Shown piece by piece: positions 57,016-64,000 of a stretch of DNA of 64,000 nucleotides. The stretch's first letter is position 1, and the number at the start of each line of letters is the position of its first letter. The translations under genes and the position numbers were made by a program. Source of the stretch: Candidatus Thiodiazotropha sp. CDECU1. Lineage in GTDB: Bacteria; Pseudomonadota; Gammaproteobacteria; Chromatiales; Chromatiaceae. The notes under the pieces are model-generated. The model saw only the letters and a list, made by a program, of their open reading frames with translations, was not told the DNA's origin and searched no databases. The stretch is taken from positions 3,658,001-3,722,000 of the forward strand of contig NZ_OY734020.1 of NCBI RefSeq assembly GCF_963455295.1. Reading direction: 5' to 3'.

Positions 57016-57018
57016 TAT
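56989..57018 (+). promoter_or_regulatory. Sigma-70-like rpoH promoter
   Basis: -35 TTGGCA (56989-56994) and -10 TAATAT (57013-57018), 18-bp spacer. The predicted start is near 57025, about 25 bases before the ATG. Both hexamers lie within or touch the CIRCE arms. Confidence 0.65.
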
Positions 57019-57048
57019 TCTATCAGCAGTTTAATCCGGGGATACTCA

Positions 57049-57894
57049 ATGAGCAATGTAAACGCACTGACAGCACTGCCATCAGGCAGCATGGATGCCT
57101 ATATCAGCGCCGCTTTCCAACTGCCCATGCTGAGCGCAGAGGAGGAGAAATCCCTTGCGATCAGACTTCGCGATCAGAAGGATCTGCAGGCTGCACAGAC
57201 ACTTATCACTTCCCATATACGATTCGTCGTACGCATTGCCCGCAACTACAGCGGTTACGGCCTGGCCCTTCCCGACCTGATTCAGGAAGGCACCGTCGGC
57301 CTTATGAAAGCGGTCAAACGCTTCGATCCCGATATGGGGGTTCGCCTAGTCTCCTTCGCCGTCCACTGGATCAAGGCGGAGATCCACGAGTACATCCTGA
57401 AAAACTGGCGCATCGTCAAGGTGGCAACCACCAAGGCGCAACGCAAACTGTTCTTTAATCTGCGCAGCTCCAAAAAGCGTCTGGGTTGGTTCTCCAAGCA
57501 GGAGGTCGACGACGTGGCCCAGGATCTAGGGGTCAAACCCGAAACTGTGCTGGAGATGGAATCCCGCCTCTCCGGTCAGGACATCGCCTTCGACGGCCCC
57601 ATGCAAGATGATGATGATAAGGTGACGGCTACACCCGCAGGTTATCTGAGCGACATGCGTATGGAACCCGCCCACCTGCTCGAGTCATCGGACAGCGAAT
57701 CGCAGATGAAACAACAGCTGATCGGTGCCATGCAGAACCTGGATGAACGCAGCCGTGAGATCCTAGAGGCACGCTGGCTGGGCGAGAAGAAATCGACCCT
57801 GCACGAATTGGCCGACAGATTTCAGGTTTCGGCTGAGCGTATTCGTCAGATCGAGAAGAACGCCATGAACAAGCTCAAGACGCAGCTCGCTTAG
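57049..57894 (+). CDS. rpoH: Heat-shock sigma factor RpoH (sigma-32)
   Basis: Alternative sigma factor for heat-shock genes. 281 residues: region 2 ([20 protein letters not shown]), the RpoH box [15 protein letters not shown] that distinguishes it from other sigma-70 proteins, and region 4 helix-turn-helix ([20 protein letters not shown]). It follows ftsX by 278 bases that contain its own promoter and a CIRCE element. Confidence 0.97.
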   Translation: MSNVNALTALPSGSMDAYISAAFQLPMLSAEEEKSLAIRLRDQKDLQAAQTLITSHIRFVVRIARNYSGYGLALPDLIQEGTVGLMKAVKRFDPDMGVRLVSFAVHWIKAEIHEYILKNWRIVKVATTKAQRKLFFNLRSSKKRLGWFSKQEVDDVAQDLGVKPETVLEMESRLSGQDIAFDGPMQDDDDKVTATPAGYLSDMRMEPAHLLESSDSESQMKQQLIGAMQNLDERSREILEARWLGEKKSTLHELADRFQVSAERIRQIEKNAMNKLKTQLA

Positions 57895-57978
57895 ACAGCC
57901 ACTCCTGAGTATTCGTCCAATATCTTGATTTTGAGTAGCCCGCTGGTTAACCGGTGGGCATACTGATCGTCCCCTATT

Positions 57979-58572
57979 TCAGTTTTCAGTCAGTACGTAT
58001 CGGATAGCTTCCAGGATGACGAACGATGGTGTTTGATGTGGAAACACAAAACGCAGCTCGCCGTCCTGAGTTATCAAGTACGTTGCCGATGAGTGGTTGA
58101 CCGCGTATCCGAAAGCTGAGTCCTCCAGATCAACTTCATCGTATTGCACACCATAGAGTTCCGCCACCTCCTCTATCTCACTTGTACTACCGGTTACGCC
58201 TAACAGATTGGGATGAAAATAGCTGGCATAGTTATCCAGCACCTGTACTGTATCCCGTTTCGGATCGACACTGATAAACACACCCTGCACAGATTTCAAC
58301 TCTTCAGCATTGAGTTGATTCAGGGCCTGAGCCAGAAAAGCGAGAGAGGTGGGGCAGACATCGGGACACTTGGTATAACCGAAGTAGAGCAGCACCACTT
58401 TCCCTCTGAATTGCTCCAATGAGAACTCACCCTGACTCGAGTGCAGGATGAAATCACCACCCAGTTGTTTACCACTGAGACCAGGGTAATCATGTAAATC
58501 AGATGTACCACTCGAACTGACAGCTGAACATACGTTGATGAACATGAAAAAGAACAGGATTAACCGCAACAT
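57979..58572 (-). CDS. SCO1/SenC-type copper chaperone
   Basis: Thioredoxin-fold membrane or periplasmic protein delivering copper to the CuA centre of cytochrome oxidase. 197 residues; signal/anchor LRLILFFFMFINVCSAV, copper ligands CPDVCPTSLAF and the distal His in NHSSATYL. No oxidase gene is in the window. Convergent with rpoH. Confidence 0.92.
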   Translation of the reverse strand: MLRLILFFFMFINVCSAVSSSGTSDLHDYPGLSGKQLGGDFILHSSQGEFSLEQFRGKVVLLYFGYTKCPDVCPTSLAFLAQALNQLNAEELKSVQGVFISVDPKRDTVQVLDNYASYFHPNLLGVTGSTSEIEEVAELYGVQYDEVDLEDSAFGYAVNHSSATYLITQDGELRFVFPHQTPSFVILEAIRYVLTEN

Positions 58573-58869
58573 AGCTCCTCAGTAGCCTTTTATACAACAA
58601 TTGCTCACCCGCATCAGCCCGGGAATGAACACAAGCAATCAGACAACAATCAGGCGCCAATACTCCTCTACCCGTCAATCTCGACATACCCACCAGTAGA
58701 TTCAGTAAATTAGTCGATACCGGTGAAATCTTGTGTCGACAGTCAAATTTAGACTATTTTTCCACTTAAGGCAGGATATTAATTCCTGTTATTAATTTTA
58801 CAATAACAATTCTTGACTACTATAGTTAGCTATTCTTAACCGAATCAAAACGACACAACGAGGACATCC

Positions 58870-59742
58870 TTGCGAAATCTAATCGTACTACTGCTACTGG
58901 CACTTTTACCCTTCACCGCACAGTCGCTGGAACTCTCCTGGGTGGGCTGCGGCATCACCAGAAACGCATTCATGTCTGACCTCGCCGCTGCCTACAAGCA
59001 GGAAACAGGGGTCGACATCAGCATCGCTGGCGGTGGTGCCACCAAGGGAATTCGCGCCATCACCGGCAAACAGGCCGATATTGGCGGGGCCTGCCGTTTC
59101 ACCCTGGATATGAGTCGGGAAGAGGCTGGAGCCAGTATGATTCCCGTAGCCTGGGATGCGCTGGTGGTTGTGGTACATAAATCCAATCCCGTCGATACCA
59201 TCAGCCTGCAGCAACTGCGCAGGCTCTACCAGGGCGAGATCACAAACTGGTCCCAACTGGGCGGGAAGAGGCAACCATTGGAGCTGCTGATCCGCAAGGG
59301 AAAGATCTCGGGGGTCGGTTACACCCTGCGCACGCACCTGTTCGAAGACCAGGACGTTGAGTTTAAGAGTAAGCATGTCTTTCCCTCTTCAGGTCCACTG
59401 GAGAAAACCGTGGAAAAGAATCCCAATGCCATCGCGGTGACCGGCATTGCCAGTGCCCATAAACGAGACTTTAAGATCCTCAAACTGGAAGGCAGGGATC
59501 CGAACTTCGATAATATCCGTACCGGCAACTACCTGCTCTATCGCCCCCTCTACCTGGTACACAGCAAGAGCTCTCCCAACAGCCTGGAGTCAAATCGTTT
59601 CATCCAGTACGCCCTGGGCCCCAAGGGCCGGGAGATCATCCGCAGGAATCAGGTAGTACCCTATTTCGACGGTATGCTGCTATTGCAGAAGCGGATGGAC
59701 GATTGGAAGCGGTTTATCAGGCAGTCCCTCGCCAAGCAATAA
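58870..59742 (+). CDS. PstS-like periplasmic phosphate-binding protein, orphan
   Basis: 290-residue substrate-binding protein of the PstS-like class. Signal peptide LIVLLLLALLPFTAQS, then the fold's glycine-rich AGGGATKGIRAITGKQADIGGA and the conserved LQQLRRLYQGEITNWSQLGG. It starts with TTG, supported by GAGG eight bases upstream. There is no pstC, pstA or pstB nearby, so it may be a sensor or scavenging protein. Confidence 0.85.
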   Translation: MRNLIVLLLLALLPFTAQSLELSWVGCGITRNAFMSDLAAAYKQETGVDISIAGGGATKGIRAITGKQADIGGACRFTLDMSREEAGASMIPVAWDALVVVVHKSNPVDTISLQQLRRLYQGEITNWSQLGGKRQPLELLIRKGKISGVGYTLRTHLFEDQDVEFKSKHVFPSSGPLEKTVEKNPNAIAVTGIASAHKRDFKILKLEGRDPNFDNIRTGNYLLYRPLYLVHSKSSPNSLESNRFIQYALGPKGREIIRRNQVVPYFDGMLLLQKRMDDWKRFIRQSLAKQ

Positions 59743-60418
59743 GCCTATCGTTATCCCAGGAGATCATCGATAATCATCGGCATTCTTAATATTCACCGAA
59801 AGGTTCAGTCTGTCGTTTAAGCCGTATTCGATGACTTGTATCCTGATGCTATTTGGGATTCGGTTGGTAGTTATATTTGACGCACTAGTTAACACAATAA
59901 TGAAGTCTATCCTCATTTATCTTTAGGCGTTACGCTAGAAGCACTCATGAGAATTTTTAATAGATGTATATTGTAGAAGAGTCAAAAATATTTAGTACTG
60001 ATGGCATCAAGTCTTACTACACTCATGCATATGTTATTTTTCCGTTGCGATATAAATTACATCAGTGTTTTTAGTAATGTCTAACAAAACAAACTTGCTC
60101 GGACGTCTATAAGCACTGCAAGCTTCTCACCCTGCCCATTCGGCCCCTCCCCTACGACTTTGTAGCTTATCCATCACCTCTGACTGGATTGACAACACTC
60201 AGTGATTTTATCGGCTGCTGTATGTTGGCAACAGACCAGCTTTCACACCTTCGGATGAGATTTGTACCACATGTTGTTTTTTTTGATATTTGATTTATTT
60301 GAGCAATTCAAAAATTTTCTTTGTAAATGAATAACTTGGTGTCGGTATTTTTTACAGAGTTTTTTTTGGCGCAATGCGAATCAAGAACTAATCATTGATC
60401 TTTAGTAATTTTTTTCTT
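59743..60418. other. Long AT-rich intergenic region
   Basis: About 680 bases without a convincing gene. Several T runs and short dyads are present, none forming a clear terminator. It ends at a sigma-54 promoter for the PEP-CTERM gene; an activator-binding site is expected somewhere here, but I could not define one. Confidence 0.6.
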
Positions 60419-60435
60419 TTGGCACACATAATGCT
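60419..60435 (+). promoter_or_regulatory. Sigma-54 promoter for PEP-CTERM gene
   Basis: TTGGCACACATAATGCT matches the RpoN consensus with GG (-24) and GC (-12) exactly ten bases apart; one core base differs (ATGC for TTGC). Transcription would begin near 60445, just before a hairpin. Confidence 0.75.
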
Positions 60436-60448
60436 AATTTTTTCTGTG

Positions 60449-60491
60449 GCGCCGGTCACAGGATGTGGATGTTAGTGGGCCGGCGTTTTTT
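60449..60491 (+). terminator. Terminator-like hairpin at the transcript's 5' end
   Basis: CGCCGG (60450-60455) pairs with CCGGCG (60480-60485), with a G-U pair extending it, followed by TTTTTT. It begins only a few bases after the predicted sigma-54 start, so most transcripts might stop at about 45 bases unless something intervenes. Confidence 0.65.
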
Positions 60492-60537
60492 ATGCAGCAA
60501 AACAAAATTAAAACTACCGGAAGAGGATCATTGAATA

Positions 60538-61302
60538 ATGAAGTCATTTAAAACTACCTATCTTAATCTGAGTCTGTTCCTCGCTTTTGGAGTAACCGGG
60601 CTGGGCTTTACTGCCTCTGTAGCGGCCGATGCTATATACCTGTCGAGCACTAGTTTTTCACTCACACTGGAGAACGTCGAAACACTTGATGGTTATAGCG
60701 TTGATAACGATTACTGGTATGCCAGCGGCGGGGAGTTCTTTATCGACGATACACTCTTCACAAGTGGTGACGGAGTAGCGGACTACACATCGACCCTGGC
60801 GACCAACAGTTCAGTGGAAATGCTCGAAGGGGACACAATCACAGTGGCAACAGGCGCCAACGGTGAAGCCGGTCTGGGTATTGCCGAGTCGAGTATTTTT
60901 ACAGCGCTGGATCTCTTCGTCGACAACTTCTACTACGACTACCTGGTATTTAACTTTGCGTATGAATACACACTTTCGGCCGCTGTCGGAACATCCACGG
61001 GTATCCCTGATGATGACGCCATCGCTGAGGCCAGCCTCTTTGTCACAGACGACTTTTTGGCTGTTGATATTGCTGAAGTGGCTTTCGCGGATCTGTTGTT
61101 TGGTCCGTTGAGCGATGATTACAGTGGCAGTGGAAGCTTCTCCTTCATGTTGGATTCCTACGACTATAACTATCTCCTGGTTGAAAGCTTCAGTGGTGGT
61201 CTTGCCGTTGGCGCATCATCAGTGCCTGAACCCTCATCGTTGATGCTGTTGTCAATAGGGTTAATCGGCATCGGTGCAATCCGTCTACGTAAGCAGGCTT
61301 GA
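60538..61302 (+). CDS. PEP-CTERM sorting-domain exported protein
   Basis: 254 residues: N-terminal signal peptide (to about residue 31), an acidic Tyr/Asp/Ser-rich beta-type mature part, and a C-terminal PEP-CTERM tripartite signal: VPEPSSL, a hydrophobic helix MLLSIGLIGIGA and basic RLRK. Such signals are processed by exosortase (EpsH/XrtA), linked to exopolysaccharide-rich surfaces; no exosortase gene is here. GAGG precedes the ATG. A dihaem peroxidase gene follows by 30 bases. Confidence 0.9.
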   Translation: MKSFKTTYLNLSLFLAFGVTGLGFTASVAADAIYLSSTSFSLTLENVETLDGYSVDNDYWYASGGEFFIDDTLFTSGDGVADYTSTLATNSSVEMLEGDTITVATGANGEAGLGIAESSIFTALDLFVDNFYYDYLVFNFAYEYTLSAAVGTSTGIPDDDAIAEASLFVTDDFLAVDIAEVAFADLLFGPLSDDYSGSGSFSFMLDSYDYNYLLVESFSGGLAVGASSVPEPSSLMLLSIGLIGIGAIRLRKQA

Positions 61303-61332
61303 GATATTTTAATTATCCCGGGGGAGCAGATC

Positions 61333-62964
61333 ATGATAAAACTAAAAGCCTTATCACTGTGCGCAGCGTCTGCCACAGTGCTTTCACTAATAAGCGTTCA
61401 AGCCAATGCCTTGAGTCTTGATGAGGACCACTATCCGCTCAAACTATTGGGTAAATTTATCTTCTTTGATGAGATATCGGCACCGGAACGCCAGTCCTGT
61501 GCATCCTGTCACGCGCCGGATACCGGGGGGACCAATGACAATGCCTATATCAACCGGACCGTGGTTGCGGTACCGGGCGCCAATGTTCATGTCAGTGGTA
61601 TGTTGAAGCCGCCAACCAACGCCTATGCCAGTGAGATCGAGCCCTTTCATGAGTGCAATCAGGGCGGTATCAGTTTTGGTGGGAGTGGTGGTCCCACCAG
61701 CGGCGATCGCTATTGTGGTGGTAACTTCTGGGATGGACGTGCCGAGGGGCGTGAAGCGACGCTGTTCAATGCCACCAGGCATATCGGTATGGAAATTTTC
61801 CAGGGTGAGCCAGACAGTCGTGGATACAGCAACTACTTTGGCGCAACCTCCGATCAGGCACTCAATCCTATGCCCAATCCGGTAGAGCAAAATATCCAGC
61901 GTCAGGCTGTGTGTGAGCATGTTGCAACGTCTGAGTATGCAGAAATCTATGAGGTCGTTTGGGGCGAACCGATAGACTGTAGCGATAATCCTGTCGACTA
62001 TATGGCGAATGACCTGCCGCCGGAAGAGCGTCCTGAGCGTGAATTCGATATCAGTTTCAAACGACTGATGCTCGCGGTCGGTGCCTGGCAGTCTTCCGAT
62101 GAAGTCAACTCATTCAGTTCCAAGCGGGATATCGCTCTGCGTACTGAACTTGCCTGTGATGATGGGGAATTCTCTGAGTACTATGATCCCGGCGTCTGTG
62201 CCGACGAGGAGTATATAAACTCACCTGGTAGCTTCCCTTTGGTCGGTTTGAGTTACCAGGAGAACCTGGGACATGATCTTTTCTACAATACCGATCCCCC
62301 CGGGCCGGCTACAGCGCCTTTTCCCGATCTGCCTGTGACCCAATGTTCGTTCTGTCACCTCAGTGATCAGGCCTCGCGCGACGGTACCGGACTGTTTGAG
62401 CGCTATGCCGATGATGCCTATCACAATATCGGCACACCGGCCAATCCGGATGTGCCTGGCGCGGACGATCCCGACAATCTGCCAACGGGTCTCGCAGGTC
62501 ATGTTGATCCAACTTCGGATGGTGGTTTTTTCAAGACACCTACCCTGCGCAACGTGGACAAGCGGCCCAATCAACGCTTCATTAAGGCCTATACCCACAA
62601 TGGCTGGTTCAAGAGTCTGGAAAGCTTGGTGCACTTCTATAACACGAGTGACGTAGACGGTGAGACCGCAGCAGCCTTTGGTATCACTCGTTGTCCACCC
62701 GAGATCACATCAGAACGTCGTGCATTGAGATCCAATTGCTGGCCTGAACCTGAGTGGCCGGGGGCGGCGTTTGGCTTCCTGGTGGGAGACCTGGGTATGG
62801 ATGCAGCACAGGAGGCAGCACTGGTTGCTTACATTAAAGCATTGACGGATTCCATGACGGCGCAGCCGCCGCAGCTGAACGAACTCTATGCCTTGACCGG
62901 CTCCAGTGAACCTGCTGTTGAAGAGGAGCCTGCTGCTCCTCGCAGGCTAACGCGCAGTCGTTAA
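61333..62964 (+). CDS. Dihaem cytochrome c peroxidase/MauG-family protein
   Basis: 543-residue periplasmic dihaem protein: signal peptide to about residue 27, haem motifs CASCH (56-60) and CSFCH (about 338-342), and the family segment KTPTLRNVDKRPNQRFIKAYTHNG. Longer than bacterial cytochrome c peroxidase, with insertions around 90-160. It may reduce peroxide or modify a protein as MauG does. Its placement directly after the PEP-CTERM gene suggests a shared transcript and possibly a shared surface process. Confidence 0.88.
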   Translation: MIKLKALSLCAASATVLSLISVQANALSLDEDHYPLKLLGKFIFFDEISAPERQSCASCHAPDTGGTNDNAYINRTVVAVPGANVHVSGMLKPPTNAYASEIEPFHECNQGGISFGGSGGPTSGDRYCGGNFWDGRAEGREATLFNATRHIGMEIFQGEPDSRGYSNYFGATSDQALNPMPNPVEQNIQRQAVCEHVATSEYAEIYEVVWGEPIDCSDNPVDYMANDLPPEERPEREFDISFKRLMLAVGAWQSSDEVNSFSSKRDIALRTELACDDGEFSEYYDPGVCADEEYINSPGSFPLVGLSYQENLGHDLFYNTDPPGPATAPFPDLPVTQCSFCHLSDQASRDGTGLFERYADDAYHNIGTPANPDVPGADDPDNLPTGLAGHVDPTSDGGFFKTPTLRNVDKRPNQRFIKAYTHNGWFKSLESLVHFYNTSDVDGETAAAFGITRCPPEITSERRALRSNCWPEPEWPGAAFGFLVGDLGMDAAQEAALVAYIKALTDSMTAQPPQLNELYALTGSSEPAVEEEPAAPRRLTRSR

Positions 62965-63012
62965 TAGGGCAGCTGTTTAGGCTGGCCTATACGCTTTAGT
63001 AAGGCGGCATGA

Positions 63013-63045
63013 CCGTAGCAACCGTTTAGGGTGCTACGGTTTTTT
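63013..63045 (+). terminator. Rho-independent terminator
   Basis: CCGTAGCA / TGCTACGG, 8-bp stem, 11-base loop, followed by TTTTTT. Ends the PEP-CTERM/peroxidase transcript. Confidence 0.85.
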
Positions 63046-63069
63046 ATGCCATTTAAGGACATGCAGCGA

Positions 63070-63232
63070 TTAAAGTCTCACTATGCTCTCTTTCCAATCC
63101 GATCCTGTATCGAATTTACGCTCCTCAATAGGATCGGGCTCTGCCACCTTCATGGTGACCAACTCTTCAGCACTGATCGGGTGAATGGCAATGGTGTTGT
63201 CAAAATCGGTCTTGGTGGCACCCATCTTCACC
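63070..63232 (-). pseudogene. gor: C-terminal remnant of glutathione reductase
   Basis: The minus strand encodes [18 protein letters not shown] and AEELVTMK, the characteristic C-terminal interface/active-site end of glutathione reductase (His-Pro motif), then about 25 further residues and a stop at 63070. The rest of the gene is absent: upstream it joins directly, out of frame, to a peroxiredoxin fragment. Confidence 0.85.
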
Positions 63233-63395
63233 GTGACGCTTGAATACCGGGGTCAACTGGTTATAGCGTGGCACATGGGTGGATGAACAGCTGGGGGTAA
63301 AGGCGCCGGGTTGCGAAAACACCACCGCGGTCTTGCCCTTGAAGATATCTTCACTGGTCACATGAAATCTTTCTCCACGCTCCTAGTTCATCATT
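63230..63395 (-). pseudogene. Internal remnant of a second peroxiredoxin gene
   Basis: The minus strand reads [28 protein letters not shown] and LTPVFKRHG, about 45 residues including the peroxidatic Cys. Over 63230-63363 it differs from the fuller copy at 63747-63880 at 15 of 134 bases by my count (about 89% identity). It has no start of its own, has an in-frame stop just upstream and fuses into the glutathione reductase remnant. Confidence 0.85.
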
Positions 63396-63953
63396 ACCTC
63401 GGCAAGCATATAGGTCATCTATATCCATGTTGTTTCGTGGAGGCAATTTACACTTCTTTACGCACACTGATAGTGCTTGTAAAAACAGGTAAAAACGGCT
63501 GACCCAGGCGGTTCGTTTCAGCAAACTAGTCTTCAACTTCTCTATTACCCCATCCTTGACCAGCATGGAGTAGCGCCAGGAGCGGTCACCGAAACCGAGT
63601 TCCTCCTTCGATACCAGCATCCCCATGCCTCGGGTGAAATCACCGTTGCCGTCGGGCAGGAAAGTAATGCGATCTGCCTGCTGTTCCCGCTGCCACTCGT
63701 TCATGACGAAGGCATCATTCACCGAGACGCAGATTACCTCGTCAACACCGTGACGCTTGAATACCGGTGTCAGCTGGTTGTAACGCGGCACATGGGTGGA
63801 TGAACAGGTGGGGGTAAAGGCGCCGGGCAGTGAGAACACCACCACTGTCTTGCCCTTGAAGATCTCGTCGCTGGTCACATCGACCCATTCGTGCTCACGA
63901 CGGGTACGCAAGATGACATTGGGTACGGCTTGTTTTTCGCGGTTCTCTAACAT
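63351..63953 (-). pseudogene. Peroxiredoxin gene truncated at its 3' end
   Basis: From the ATG at 63953 about 141 residues form a good Prx5-type peroxiredoxin domain: [18 protein letters not shown] with the peroxidatic Cys, NDAFVMNEW, and [21 protein letters not shown]. After about 63530 similarity stops abruptly and 59 unrelated residues follow, ending inside the second remnant in the wrong frame. Relatives often continue into a glutaredoxin domain, missing here. The Prx part might still fold; an upstream Met at 63989 is in frame. Confidence 0.75.
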
Positions 63954-64000
63954 TGTTTCTCTCCAGAATATTGGTGATTCAAATTTCAACTTGGAGAGAA

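Noticed and set aside
57937-57958. Terminator after rpoH
   Set aside because: An imperfect palindrome around GGTTAACC exists, but it has mismatches in the stem and no T run.

Overview
The window looks like a chromosomal segment of a gammaproteobacterium, most likely a sulfur-oxidising or sulfur-respiring member of the Chromatiales/Sedimenticolaceae type. This is inferred from gene content: FabA, SfsA, Hda, YchF and ftsY-ftsE-ftsX-rpoH have gammaproteobacterial form and order. There are also a membrane-anchored octahaem tetrathionate reductase with a perfect FNR site, a secreted protein resembling sulfur-globule proteins, TRAP transport genes and a PEP-CTERM protein. No rRNA or other taxonomic marker is present, so the genus is not claimed.

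Layout. 1-3.2 kb: the end of a haem-binding GGDEF protein, an orphan soluble histidine kinase and a DUF533 protein. 3.2-6.8 kb: branched-chain amino acid operon ilvB-ilvH-ilvC (minus strand), interrupted by a dispersed inverted repeat. 6.9-10.7 kb: DUF4124 protein, MIF-like tautomerase, then an FNR-controlled unit (small membrane protein, octahaem tetrathionate reductase, cytochrome b). 10.8-20.9 kb: proS, fabA, a nucleoside transporter, an aldolase/dehydrogenase fusion, oxyR, cpdA, sfsA and the globule-like protein. 20.9-24.4 kb: a five-gene minus-strand operon (TlpA-like, SoxW-like, TolC, HlyD, acylphosphatase) with no inner-membrane pump. 24.7-33.2 kb: a PilZ-like protein, a phage-tail/SGNH hydrolase hybrid, YihY, ArsC, WrbA, Hda, BolA and an AGCS symporter. 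33.3-39 kb: a TRAP cluster (small membrane protein, TatT, DctP, cupin, DctQ, DctM), then an EamA exporter behind an attenuator-like leader. 39-47.6 kb: phosphopantetheinyl transferase, QueD, Amt, a coiled-coil protein, tRNA-Met, YchF, STAS, ParA, an L,D-transpeptidase and an Lpp/OprI-type lipoprotein. 47.9-57.9 kb: ggt, ferredoxin, coaD, rsmD, two M16 peptidases and ftsYEX-rpoH. 58-64 kb: SCO1, a PstS-like protein, a PEP-CTERM protein with a dihaem peroxidase, and a decayed peroxiredoxin/glutathione reductase locus.

The most notable content is regulatory. A CIRCE operator lies exactly over the rpoH promoter. A sigma-54 promoter is followed at once by a terminator-like hairpin ahead of the PEP-CTERM gene. 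An EamA exporter has a leader with a His-containing peptide, an antiterminator and a terminator. A perfect FNR box sits ahead of the tetrathionate reductase unit. Three copies of a long inverted repeat and three copies of a 17-bp motif are scattered between genes. No CRISPR array, insertion sequence, integrase or intact prophage was seen.
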